From: Pseudoflavonifractor sp. Marseille-P3106
Lineage (GTDB): Bacteria; Bacillota; Clostridia; Oscillospirales; Oscillospiraceae
Assembly: GCA_900169975.1 (NCBI GenBank)
Contig: LT827124.1
Coordinates: 1-64,000, forward strand
DNA length: 64,000 nucleotides
Reading direction: 5' to 3'
Part shown: positions 35,828 to 43,631 of the stretch, piece after piece
Layout: each line of letters opens with the position of its first letter
Position numbering within the stretch: position 1 is the stretch's first letter
Translations under genes and position numbers: made by a program
Notes under the pieces: model-generated
What the model was told of the DNA's origin: nothing
The model's database searches: none
What the model saw: only the letters and a program-made list of their open reading frames with translations

Positions 35828-37141
35828 ATGTTGGGTGTAATCGGTATCGTAGTAGCGCTGGCCCTGCTTATTTTTCTCATCTTTAAGGGCTGGCACATGG
35901 GTGTTGTGGCGCTCATTTCCTCTTTGGTTATCGTACTGACAAGCAAAATGGATGTTTGGCCTGCCTTTGCCGAAAGCTTTGCCGTCTCTTTTAAAAACTT
36001 TGCAGGCACCTGGTTTCTGATGTTTACACTGGGCGCGATTTTTGGCAAGATCATGGAGGACAGCGGTGCCTCTGTCTCAATCGCCAATGCCATTGTCCGG
36101 GCTGTGGGCAAGAAGAGAGTCATCCTAATCGTCCTGCTCACCACGCTGGTTCTCTCCTATGGCGGCATCGGCGTGTTCATCATTGCCTTTACCATGTATC
36201 CTATCTGCATGGCGCTTTTTAAGGAAGCTGACCTGCCCAAGTCCATCTTTCCCGGCCTGCTACTGGCTATCCCCGCCACCATCACCATGAGCTTTGCACC
36301 CGGCGTCCCCGCAGTGCAGAACATGATTCCTACCGAGACCTTCGGAACTACGATCTATGCCGCTCCTGTCATTGGCACCGTTACCTCCATAGCAATCTTT
36401 GTGATGGACTACGCATTCTATACCTGGGCCGCCAAACGCTGCGCGGCAAGGGGAGAACACTTTGTGGCCGGGCCTGATGACCACATCATCGACCTCAATG
36501 ATGCCGAAGCAGTGAAGAACCTCCCCAGTCCCCTTGCTTCTTTCCTGCCCATTATCGTGCTCATCGTGTCCATCTTTGTCTTCATGAAACTGGTCTCTGT
36601 TTCCAATTACGCCGTGGTTCTGGGAATGGTTCTGGCCATCGTCCTTGCCCTGATTCTTTTCCGCGGCCGTCTGAAAGTCCGTGACGCCATGGGTGCCGGC
36701 ATGAACAGCGGTCTCAACGCTCTTATGGTCACCTCTATGATTATGGGCTTCGGCGGTGTCGTAAAGGCTTCCCCCGCCTTCCAGTCCTGTGTGAACTGGC
36801 TGCTGGGCCTCCAAATGAACCCCATCCTGATGGCCTTCTTCTCCATCAACGTGATCTGCATGATCACCGGCTCCTCCTCCGGTGGCCTGAATATTTTTCT
36901 GGACACCTTGGGAGATTACATGCTCTCCACCGGCATCAATCCTCAGATCCTGCACCGACTGTGCTGCGCGGCTTCTGCCGGCCTGGACGCCATGCCCCAC
37001 GCCTCCGGTGTGGTCCTGGCCAACTCCGTGGCCAAGACTGAGATGAAGAACACCTATAAATACACCTTTGTCTCCCAGTGCATCATTCCCATCATCGCAT
37101 TCTGGCTTGGCGTGCTTTTGTATTCTTTCGGCCTGTGCTGA
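35828..37141 (+). CDS. GntP-family sugar-acid permease
   Basis: A 437-residue proton symporter of the GntP family (gluconate, ketogluconate, sometimes D-serine). About 12 hydrophobic segments are visible; family landmarks include FGKIMEDSGAS in the first third and the GLDAMPHASGVV loop near the end. The start lies 14 bp after the dehydratase stop with AAAGGAGGAGA upstream, so it is co-transcribed. It presumably imports the dehydratase substrate. Confidence 0.93.
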   Translation: MLGVIGIVVALALLIFLIFKGWHMGVVALISSLVIVLTSKMDVWPAFAESFAVSFKNFAGTWFLMFTLGAIFGKIMEDSGASVSIANAIVRAVGKKRVILIVLLTTLVLSYGGIGVFIIAFTMYPICMALFKEADLPKSIFPGLLLAIPATITMSFAPGVPAVQNMIPTETFGTTIYAAPVIGTVTSIAIFVMDYAFYTWAAKRCAARGEHFVAGPDDHIIDLNDAEAVKNLPSPLASFLPIIVLIVSIFVFMKLVSVSNYAVVLGMVLAIVLALILFRGRLKVRDAMGAGMNSGLNALMVTSMIMGFGGVVKASPAFQSCVNWLLGLQMNPILMAFFSINVICMITGSSSGGLNIFLDTLGDYMLSTGINPQILHRLCCAASAGLDAMPHASGVVLANSVAKTEMKNTYKYTFVSQCIIPIIAFWLGVLLYSFGLC

Positions 37142-37217
37142 TTGATTTTCTCCCGGGTTCCGCAATATGCTTATTGCCCGGGGCCCGGGAGAATTCCATT
37201 TGGAAAGGAAGATCTTC

Positions 37218-38363
37218 ATGACCAAACTAGATTGTGTCATCAAAAACGGCCATGTTGTGGATCCGGCCCGCGGTCTGGACTGTGTTTCCGACATCGCCAT
37301 CGTAAACAACAAGATTGTGGAGCTGCCTGCGGAATATGAGGCGCTCCGGATCGTGGATGCCTCAGGCTGCTATGTCTTCCCCGGCTTGATCGACTTCCAC
37401 GCCCATGTTTTCCGTGCGGGTAGCGGCGTGAGCGTCCGTCCAGATTATCTGCTGGCCACCGGGGTGACCGCCGCCGTCGATGCCGGTACCGCCGGCTGCT
37501 CCAACTTTGAGGCATTTTATTCCAGTACGGTGGTCCCCAGCCAGATCCGCATGAAAAGTTATCTCAATATGTACGGTTCCGGGCAGACCGACTACAACAT
37601 CATCGAAAAATTTGACGTACCCGAATTCCGGCCCCTGGCCATCCGCCGATTGGTGGAGAAATACCGCGACAATATCCTGGGCCTCAAAATCCGGATGAGC
37701 GAGGGCGTCGCCGTCGATATGGCAGCCATGGACTATACCATGGAGCTGGCCGGAGAGCTTGGCATCGGCGTCTGTGTACACGTAAGCCGTCCCCTGGTCC
37801 CGCTGGATGAGATCGTAAGCCGGCTGCGTCCGGGAGACATCTATTGCCACATGTATCAGAACGTGGGCATTGACAACATCTTTGACAAGGCCACCGGGAA
37901 GATTAAGCGCTCCATGCTGGAGGCCCGTGAACGGGGTGTCATTTTCGATGCGGCCAACGGAAAGATGAACTTCAATATCAACACCTGTAAAGAGGCCGTC
38001 TCCCAGGGCTTTTGGCCCGATGTGATCTCCAGCGACTGGCTGAGTGATAAGTACAACTTCTCGCCTTATACCAAGAACCTCATGTTCATCGTCACCAAGT
38101 ACCTCCAGTTGGGTATGCCGCTGAATCAGGCCCTGGCCGCAGTTACCTCCACTCCCGCCCGGCTGATGCATATGGAGGGCAGGATCGGGACTCTGGCCCC
38201 CGGCGCCTACGCAGATATCTCGATTTTTAAGGTGATCGACAAGAAAGCCCGGCACCTGGACTTTGACGGTACGCCCTTTGAGACAGACAGGCTGTTCATC
38301 CCCCAGATGGTCATCAGCGACGGTGAATTTGCCTTCTGCCAGGCCGACTTCGCCCTGATTTAA
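37218..38363 (+). CDS. Amidohydrolase, dihydroorotase-like (EF_0837/AHA_3915 type)
   Basis: A 381-residue metal-dependent hydrolase of the amidohydrolase superfamily. It begins with the beta-sandwich NGHVVDPARGLDC, then metal ligands in GLIDFHAHVF, a probable carboxylated Lys in LGLKIRMSEG, His in VHVSRP and CHMYQN, and Asp in DVISSDWL. The subfamily is poorly characterised; members hydrolyse cyclic amides or deacetylate amino-acid derivatives. In this operon it could open a lactone or lactam, or release the sugar acid from a conjugate. The ATG at 37218 follows GGAAAGGAAG. Confidence 0.85.
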   Translation: MTKLDCVIKNGHVVDPARGLDCVSDIAIVNNKIVELPAEYEALRIVDASGCYVFPGLIDFHAHVFRAGSGVSVRPDYLLATGVTAAVDAGTAGCSNFEAFYSSTVVPSQIRMKSYLNMYGSGQTDYNIIEKFDVPEFRPLAIRRLVEKYRDNILGLKIRMSEGVAVDMAAMDYTMELAGELGIGVCVHVSRPLVPLDEIVSRLRPGDIYCHMYQNVGIDNIFDKATGKIKRSMLEARERGVIFDAANGKMNFNINTCKEAVSQGFWPDVISSDWLSDKYNFSPYTKNLMFIVTKYLQLGMPLNQALAAVTSTPARLMHMEGRIGTLAPGAYADISIFKVIDKKARHLDFDGTPFETDRLFIPQMVISDGEFAFCQADFALI

Positions 38364-38421
38364 CCCAATACACTGATTTCCGGACATTCAGAAGCGGCAT
38401 TTATTATGAAGTGCGCCATCC

Positions 38422-38460
38422 CCCCGATACAGGGTCTGCCCCCTGTATCGGGGCTTTTTA
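38422..38460 (+). terminator. Terminator of the module C operon
   Basis: Thirteen-base arms (38422-38434 and 38441-38453), 6-base loop, then five T. Confidence 0.9.
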
Positions 38461-38981
38461 CTTGGATACGCCCCGATGCAGGCGGTGGCGTTGGTCCGGA
38501 TCTTCTATCGGCTTAAGGTGAAAACCTGCTTTTACTTAATGTGTCATGAATAATGGCCATTTTTCTGTGGCGTAGACATATCGCACCGACAGGCGGGCAT
38601 TGATTCGTAAAGAACAGCAGTGAAAGCCTCTAAAACGGAGTCGAAAATAATTGTCGCTCCATTGTGCGATACGGCCACGCCGCTCTGCCTGCGAACACTA
38701 CTGTTCTTGCTGCCCTCAAAAACAGAATCATCCTGAACGGAATATTGCCCCGTGACCCCATTCCCACATCTGCCCCGGCGGATGTGGAAACTGGATCACT
38801 TTCTTACGGAATCTCAACCGCTCCTGTTTGCGGCCGCTCATGCAGATCCGTCCCCAGCCCGGGAATCCGGTGAAGTGCGCGGCGGCAGACGGGCAAGTCC
38901 TCCCCGCGGGTGGGGACCGCTTCTTTTTTTGTGTCTGCGACGCAAGCTGCTCCGTGTTCCCGGGAGCGCCTCTGCTCCGTT
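38461..38981. other. 521-bp region without a recognisable gene
   Basis: Composition shifts from AT-richer (38500-38720) to GC-rich. No frame has a plausible start and family resemblance. It may be decayed sequence at the right edge of the sugar-acid island. Confidence 0.5.
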
Positions 38982-39036
38982 AAAAAAGCCCCCATTCGTT
39001 AGACGGCAAGGTATACCGACGAACAAATGGGGGCAG
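38982..39036 (-). terminator. Terminator of the PTS EIIC gene
   Basis: On the minus strand, GCCCCCATT and its complement AATGGGGGC flank an imperfect loop, followed by six T. Confidence 0.7.
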
Positions 39037-39065
39037 TCCGATCCGCCGTCCCGGAACGCTTTTTC

Positions 39066-40175
39066 TCAGCCTTCCAGCTTCAGGTCGCCCTCTTTGATCC
39101 AGCCGATGTGCCGGAAAAAGAGGCCAAACAGCCAGGTGAGCAGAGCGGGGAGGACAAAGGAGATGAGGAGCAGACCCAGCCAGTCGAAAGCCCCGGGGAG
39201 GATGGCGGCGGCTCCGTTGGCAAGCGCTTTTTCGCTGGGGTTGACCCAGCCGGTCCAAACGCCCAGCTGGCCGCACAGGCCGCAGGTACCCATGCCGGAG
39301 TTGATGGGCGCGCCGTTCATCTGAAGGCGGAACAGGCAGGTGGCCAGCGGCCCGGTGATGGCCGAGGTGAGGATGGGAGGGATCCAGATGCGGGGGTTTT
39401 TCACGATGTTGCCCATCTGGAGCATGGAGGTGCCCAGACCCTGGCTCACCAGTCCGCCCCAGCGGTTTTCCCGAAAGCTCATGACGGCGAAGCCCACCAT
39501 CTGGGCACAGCAGCCGGCCACGGCGGCTCCGCCGGCCAGACCGGTCAGGCCCAGCACCGAGCAGATGGCGGCGGAGGAGATGGGCAGCGTAAGCGCGATG
39601 CCCACCAGTACGGAGACCAGCATTCCCATCCAGAAGGGCTGCAGCTCGGTGGCCCGCATGATGAGCAGGCCGAAGGCGCTGGCGGCGCCGCCGATGGGGG
39701 GCGCGATGACCCAGGCCAGGCCGATGCCTACCAGAATGGTGACGATGGGAGTCACCAAAATGTCCACCTTGGTCTCCTTGCTCACAGCCTTGCCGCACTC
39801 GGCGGCCAGAATGGCCACAAAGAGAACGGCCAGGGGGCCGCCGGCACCGCCCAGAGCATTGCAGGCGTAGCCCGCCGTCACCAGGGAAAAGAGGACCAGC
39901 GGAGGGGCCTGGAGGGCGTAGCCGATGGCCACCGCCATGGCCGGGCCGGACATGAAGGAGGCCAGGCCGCCGATGGTGTAGCCCACCTCGTTGATGGTGA
40001 TGACCCGGGCGGTGAGAAAGCCGATGTGGAACTGGCTGCCCAGGGTGTTGAGGATCGTGCCGATGAGCAGAGAGGCGAACAGCCCCTGTGCCATGGCCCC
40101 CAGGGCATCCACGCCGTACCGCCTGGCCGAGATCACAATGTTTTTTCGCTTCAGGAAGGCTTGAAAACCGCTCAT
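39066..40175 (-). CDS. PTS EIIC-like membrane transporter (orphan)
   Basis: A 369-residue polytopic membrane protein of the PTS_EIIC_2 family, with about ten hydrophobic segments and glycine-rich stretches such as GYACNALGGAGGPLAV and LSGLTGLAGGAAV-like repeats. No EIIA or EIIB domain is fused or adjacent, so any phosphotransfer partners are elsewhere or the protein works as a non-PTS carrier. The start at 40175 has GGGG 7 bp ahead; an upstream in-frame ATG (40196) has none. It has its own promoter with a 42-bp palindrome. Confidence 0.8.
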   Translation of the reverse strand: MSGFQAFLKRKNIVISARRYGVDALGAMAQGLFASLLIGTILNTLGSQFHIGFLTARVITINEVGYTIGGLASFMSGPAMAVAIGYALQAPPLVLFSLVTAGYACNALGGAGGPLAVLFVAILAAECGKAVSKETKVDILVTPIVTILVGIGLAWVIAPPIGGAASAFGLLIMRATELQPFWMGMLVSVLVGIALTLPISSAAICSVLGLTGLAGGAAVAGCCAQMVGFAVMSFRENRWGGLVSQGLGTSMLQMGNIVKNPRIWIPPILTSAITGPLATCLFRLQMNGAPINSGMGTCGLCGQLGVWTGWVNPSEKALANGAAAILPGAFDWLGLLLISFVLPALLTWLFGLFFRHIGWIKEGDLKLEG

Positions 40176-40201
40176 AAAAAGACCCCGTTTCTTCATATGT
40201 A

Positions 40202-40243
40202 AATAGGACAAGGCATGTGTCATGACACGTGCCTTGTCCTATT
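40202..40243. repeat. 42-bp near-perfect palindrome at the EIIC promoter
   Basis: Two 21-base arms (40202-40222 and 40223-40243) with one mismatch and no spacer. It overlaps the -10 box of the EIIC promoter and covers the transcription start, so it can be an operator; as RNA it would form a hairpin ahead of the start codon. Confidence 0.9.
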
Positions 40244-40268
40244 ATAACGACTGCTGGAGATTTGTCAA
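40241..40268 (-). promoter_or_regulatory. Promoter of the EIIC gene
   Basis: On the minus strand, TTGACA (40263-40268), 16 bp, TATAAT (40241-40246). Confidence 0.8.
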
Positions 40269-40286
40269 TCGTTCCCGGAGATTTTT

Positions 40287-41270
40287 TCACACATAGCCCA
40301 GTAGGCCGCGGACGGAGACCTCACCGGCAGATATGATCTCCTCCCGGCCGTCCGGCCGCCGCACCCGGAGGGAGAAGTCGTCCTCCACGCCCAGCGCTGT
40401 GGCCCGGAGCTCGCTGCCGGGCTGCAGGATCCGCACCTCCCGGCCCACGGTGAGGCAGCGGCGGCGGTATTCCTCCAGCCAAGACTCTTTTTTCTCCGGA
40501 AAGTCGGCGCACAGCCGGTCCAGCTCGGCCAGCAGAGCGGCCGCCACCTCCGCCCGGCGGGGCGGGTGTTCCAGATACTGGCCCAGGGAGGTGGCGATGT
40601 CCGCCAGCTCCGCTCCGAAGTCCTCCGCGGTTTGGCTGACGTTGACGCCGATGCCCACCGCCACATAATCCAGAGCTCCGCTCTCCCCCTCCATGCCAAG
40701 CTCCGTGAGAATGCCGCAGAGTTTTTTCCCGTCCAGAAGAATGTCGTTGGTCCATTTGATGCCGCACTGAAGCCCGGTGAGGGCCTCCACCGCCCGGCAG
40801 ACCGCCACCGCCGTCCAGGCGGTGATCTGGCTGACCTCGGCGGGTGTCACCGGGGGGCGCAAAAGGGTGGTGAGATAGAGCCCCTTCCCCGGCAGGGACT
40901 GGAAGGACCGCCCCCGGCGGCCCTTTCCTCCGGTCTGCTCTCCGGCGATCACCGCCAGACCGCCGGGGGCCCCGCTGGCAGCCCGGCGCTTAGCCTCATC
41001 GTTGGTGGAGTCCACCCGCTCCAGACAGATCACCTGATTTCCAACGCGTCCATCGGGCCGGATCAGTTCCCCCGGAGAGAGCACGTCGGGAGAGGCCATC
41101 AGCCGGTAGCCGCGGCCGGGCAGGGAGTCCACCACGTATCCCTCCTCCCGGAGCGCTTCCACTGCCTTCCACACCGCCGCCCGACTCACGGCCAGCGTGT
41201 GGCTCATAGCCTCTCCGGAGAGGGGCCGGTCAGCCTCCTTCAACAGGCGCAGGATATCGTCCTTCCGCAT
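40287..41270 (-). CDS. birA: Bifunctional biotin-protein ligase / biotin operon repressor
   Basis: Activates biotin to biotinyl-AMP, attaches it to carboxylase carrier domains and, when idle, represses biotin genes. The 327-residue protein keeps the N-terminal winged helix-turn-helix (SGEAMSHTLAVSRAAVWKAV, about 18-37), so it is a class II ligase. The catalytic domain has STNDEAK, the biotin loop GEQTGGKGRRGRSF, KWTNDILL and GIGVNV, followed by the C-terminal SH3-like domain. AGGAGGG precedes the ATG. A BirA operator lies at the divergent bioY gene. Confidence 0.95.
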   Translation of the reverse strand: MRKDDILRLLKEADRPLSGEAMSHTLAVSRAAVWKAVEALREEGYVVDSLPGRGYRLMASPDVLSPGELIRPDGRVGNQVICLERVDSTNDEAKRRAASGAPGGLAVIAGEQTGGKGRRGRSFQSLPGKGLYLTTLLRPPVTPAEVSQITAWTAVAVCRAVEALTGLQCGIKWTNDILLDGKKLCGILTELGMEGESGALDYVAVGIGVNVSQTAEDFGAELADIATSLGQYLEHPPRRAEVAAALLAELDRLCADFPEKKESWLEEYRRRCLTVGREVRILQPGSELRATALGVEDDFSLRVRRPDGREEIISAGEVSVRGLLGYV

Positions 41271-41295
41271 GCAACGCCCTCCTTTCCTTTTTCTT

Positions 41296-41324
41296 AGTCT
41301 ACCCGGGAACAAAATAGCTGTCAA
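41296..41324 (-). promoter_or_regulatory. Promoter of birA
   Basis: On the minus strand, TTGACA (41319-41324), 17 bp, TAGACT (41296-41301). Confidence 0.7.
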
Positions 41325-41341
41325 CCAAAAGTAAAAAATAG

Positions 41342-41370
41342 TTTACATTTCTGTGAGCCTGTGCTATTCT
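41342..41370 (+). promoter_or_regulatory. Promoter of bioY
   Basis: TTTACA (41342-41347), 17 bp, TATTCT (41365-41370), with the BirA operator starting 3 bp downstream. Confidence 0.75.
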
Positions 41371-41372
41371 GC

Positions 41373-41403
41373 TTGTAAACTAAAAACAGAAAGAGGTTTA
41401 CAA
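41373..41403 (+). promoter_or_regulatory. BirA operator
   Basis: TTGTAAAC (41373-41380), 15 bp, GTTTACAA (41396-41403), a perfect inverted repeat of the form recognised by biotin-bound BirA. It spans the transcription start and ends one base before the bioY ATG. Confidence 0.9.
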
Positions 41404-41404
41404 T

Positions 41405-41944
41405 ATGAGAAATCAGACCCGGTTCCTGGTGCTCAGCGCCCTGTTTGCCGCGTTGACCGCCGTTGGCGCCTTCATTCGCCTTCCCCTGGGGGCGTTGTCC
41501 CTCACCCTGCAGTTCCTCTTTACCGCGTTGGCGGGCGTGACGCTGGGGCCCAGGTGGGGGGCGGTCTCCCAGGCGGTCTATGTGGCGCTGGGCCTGGCGG
41601 GCCTGCCGGTGTTTACCCAGGGCGGCGGCTTGGGCTATGTGTTTCAGCCCAGCTTCGGTTTTCTGCTGGGCCTGATCCCTGCCGCGGCGGTCATCGGCGC
41701 GCTGGCCGGGAAGGACGGCGCGGTCCGCAAGGTGGTCCCGGCCTGTCTGGCGGGACTGGCGGCGCTCTATCTGGTGGGGCTTCCCTATATGGGGCTTATT
41801 CTCAACGGGTACCTGGGGAAAGGGCTGCCGGTGTGGACGATCGTAAAGACCGGAATGCTCATTTACCTGCCCGGCGATTTTCTGAAGATCGCCGTTACGG
41901 CGGTGGTGGCTCCCGCGCTTTGCCGGGCGGTGAAGCGGGCATAA
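41405..41944 (+). CDS. bioY: Biotin transporter substrate-binding (S) component
   Basis: A 179-residue membrane protein of the BioY family, the biotin-binding component of ECF transporters. Six hydrophobic segments are visible, with LTLQFLFTALAGVTLGP in the second and the GYVFQPSFGFLLG loop typical of BioY. No biosynthesis genes or ECF ATPases are adjacent, so it depends on a shared ECF module or acts alone. The ribosome site (AAAGAGG) is inside the BirA operator, so repressor binding and expression are tightly linked. Confidence 0.95.
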   Translation: MRNQTRFLVLSALFAALTAVGAFIRLPLGALSLTLQFLFTALAGVTLGPRWGAVSQAVYVALGLAGLPVFTQGGGLGYVFQPSFGFLLGLIPAAAVIGALAGKDGAVRKVVPACLAGLAALYLVGLPYMGLILNGYLGKGLPVWTIVKTGMLIYLPGDFLKIAVTAVVAPALCRAVKRA

Positions 41945-41967
41945 CCGGCCACCCTGTCCCATATAGT
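41939..41967 (+). promoter_or_regulatory. Sigma-E-like sporulation promoter of yabP
   Basis: GCATAAC (41939-41945), 14 bp, CATATAGT (41960-41967), close to the mother-cell sigma-E consensus; yabP is under sigma-E in Bacillus. Confidence 0.55.
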
Positions 41968-42022
41968 ATGGTATCAACGCGGCCCCGGTCTGCCCGGGGG
42001 CCGAAGAAAGGCGGGGGATACC

Positions 42023-42304
42023 ATGCCCTATGAGGAACTGAAGCCCGAGGCGGCGCACCACCTGATCCTGGAGGACAGGGAAAAGCTGACGGTGTCCGGG
42101 GTGGAGGAAGTGGAGAGCTTCGACGAGAACACCATCGTCATGGATACGGCCCAGGGGATCCTGATCGTCCGGGGAGAGGATCTGCACATCGAGAAGCTGA
42201 GCCTGGACGGCGGGGATCTGAAGGTGGAGGGGACGGTGGAGTCCCTGACCTATGAGGATGACCGCCGGGAGAAAGGCGGTTTCTTCGCCCGGCTGCTGCA
42301 CTGA
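42023..42304 (+). CDS. yabP: Sporulation protein YabP
   Basis: A 93-residue protein of the YabP/YqfC family, needed for spore envelope formation in Bacillus. Its core is a beta-rich domain with the KLTVSGVEEVESFDENTIV opening and the ILIVRGEDLHIEKLSL strand pair. It is followed with a 1-bp gap by yabQ, the standard pair. A sigma-E-like promoter lies upstream. Confidence 0.9.
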   Translation: MPYEELKPEAAHHLILEDREKLTVSGVEEVESFDENTIVMDTAQGILIVRGEDLHIEKLSLDGGDLKVEGTVESLTYEDDRREKGGFFARLLH

Positions 42305-42305
42305 T

Positions 42306-43025
42306 ATGGCGGTCTCGGTCACCGGCCAGGCCCTGGCCTTTCTGGGCGCACTGGCGCTGGGGGCTGCCCTGGGACTTTTGTACGACATCTTCCGTGTCCT
42401 GCGGGTACGGCTGCCCTGGAAGCTGTTGGGGGCGGTCCTCGATCTGCTGTTCTGGCTGGCGGTGACCGCCGCCCTGTTCGTCTACTCCGTTGCCGCGGGG
42501 GACGGAGAGGTGCGGGTGTATCTGACAGTGGGGGTCTTTGCGGGGGGCGTCCTCTATTTTCTTATCCTCAGTCGGTTTACCTTGAAAATTGGTTATGCAT
42601 TGGCCGATCTTTTGGCATTTTTGGGTAAAATGTGCCTCCTTCCATTGAAATTAGCAGGAAATTTGGGCAAAAAAATTTACAAGAAAGCAAAAAAAACCTT
42701 CCATTATTGCCGGAAATGGTATAAAATAAAAGCCAGTGTAGGTGAAATGGATCGTAAGTCCCGGACCGGGGATGCGCGGGGAGGAGGCAAAGCCGCGTAT
42801 GAAAATAAAAAAGGCCGGCTTTCTCACAAAGCTCGTGGTCCTGCTGCTGCTCGTGGCGGCGTCAGTGTGCCTGCTCCGGATGCGGGGTCAGATCGCGGCG
42901 GCCCAGACCGAGCGGGACGGATTGAAGACGCAGGTAGCCGAGCAGACCCAGGTCAATGCAGACCTGAAAGACGCCGTGGAAAACAGCGGCGACACCCAGC
43001 GGCAGGCCGACATCGCCCGGGATAA
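42306..43025 (+). CDS. yabQ: Sporulation protein YabQ
   Basis: A membrane protein required for spore cortex formation. The first about 140 residues are typical: three to four hydrophobic helices including GLLYDIFRVLRV, then a basic KKIYKKAKKTF stretch. The frame then continues without a stop for roughly 80 more residues of arginine/glycine/proline-rich sequence that overlaps divIC in another frame by 227 nt. That tail does not look like YabQ and may be an accident of high GC rather than conserved protein. Confidence 0.85.
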   Translation: MAVSVTGQALAFLGALALGAALGLLYDIFRVLRVRLPWKLLGAVLDLLFWLAVTAALFVYSVAAGDGEVRVYLTVGVFAGGVLYFLILSRFTLKIGYALADLLAFLGKMCLLPLKLAGNLGKKIYKKAKKTFHYCRKWYKIKASVGEMDRKSRTGDARGGGKAAYENKKGRLSHKARGPAAARGGVSVPAPDAGSDRGGPDRAGRIEDAGSRADPGQCRPERRRGKQRRHPAAGRHRPG

Positions 43026-43074
43026 GCTTGGGCTGGCCGCACCGGGAGAAAAAGTCATTATTTTCACCGACTGA
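42799..43074 (+). CDS. divIC: Septum formation initiator (DivIC/FtsB-like)
   Basis: A 91-residue bitopic membrane protein of the divisome. A short basic N-terminus (MKIKKAG) is followed by one transmembrane segment (about 9-25) and a coiled coil (about 28-70), then LGLAAPGEKVI, the family ending. The ATG at 42799 has GGAGGAGGC about 13 bp upstream; an ATG at 42772 in frame is possible. The whole 5' two thirds lie inside the extended yabQ frame. Confidence 0.88.
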   Translation: MKIKKAGFLTKLVVLLLLVAASVCLLRMRGQIAAAQTERDGLKTQVAEQTQVNADLKDAVENSGDTQRQADIARDKLGLAAPGEKVIIFTD

Positions 43075-43121
43075 GGAGAACTCTGCCGCTCAGGCGGCAT
43101 AGGAAATGCTTGAAGGAGGAC

Positions 43122-43574
43122 ATGTCTGTCAGTATGGAGTTTGGTGTTGGTTCTGTTATAGAGGGAAAAGTCACCGGGATCACGAAATTCGGCGCGTTTG
43201 TCTCCCTGCCCGAAGGTAAGTCTGGTTTGGTGCACATCTCCGAGATCGCGTATACTTACGTGAATGATGTCAAGGACTACCTGCAGGAGGGGCAGGATGT
43301 CAAGGTCAAGGTCATCGGCATTGATGAGAACGGCCGCATCAATCTCTCCATTAAGAAGGCTCAGGATCCTCCTCCCCGTCCGGCGGCGCCCCGGCAGGGC
43401 GGCGGACGTCCCGGCGGCGGTGGGCGTCCCATGGGCTTTATCGGGCAGCGCAAGCCTGCGGAGCCGACTACCTTTGAGGATCGACTCAAGCAGTTCATGC
43501 AGTCTTCGGACAGCAAGCTCTCTGAAATGAAGATGAATGAGCGCAAGGGCAGCCGCAGAGGCGGCAGAAAATAA
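43122..43574 (+). CDS. S1-domain RNA-binding protein (YabR-like)
   Basis: About 150 residues: an N-terminal S1 RNA-binding domain (GSVIEGKVTGITKFGAF...KSGLVHISEIA, to about residue 80), a Pro/Gly/Arg-rich linker (GGGRPGGGGRP), and a C-terminal FEDRLKQFM helix with a basic tail. In Bacillus the homologue follows divIC in the same order. ATGs at 43122 and 43134 are both possible; AAGGAGG sits just before the first, and the family usually starts at the second. Confidence 0.9.
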   Translation: MSVSMEFGVGSVIEGKVTGITKFGAFVSLPEGKSGLVHISEIAYTYVNDVKDYLQEGQDVKVKVIGIDENGRINLSIKKAQDPPPRPAAPRQGGGRPGGGGRPMGFIGQRKPAEPTTFEDRLKQFMQSSDSKLSEMKMNERKGSRRGGRK

Positions 43575-43580
43575 AAAGCG

Positions 43581-43615
43581 ATCCCCGGTGGAAAATTCCA
43601 CCGGGGATTTTTTCT
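43581..43615. terminator. Bidirectional terminator between the S1 gene and pyk
   Basis: Arms ATCCCCGGTGGAA (43581-43593) and complement (43596-43608), A run before, six T after. Confidence 0.9.
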
Positions 43616-43631
43616 TGGGGGAGGAGACGGG

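Noticed and set aside
38461-38981. Possible transposase remnant in the gap right of module C
   Set aside because: No frame shows a recognisable transposase motif; only described as gene-less.
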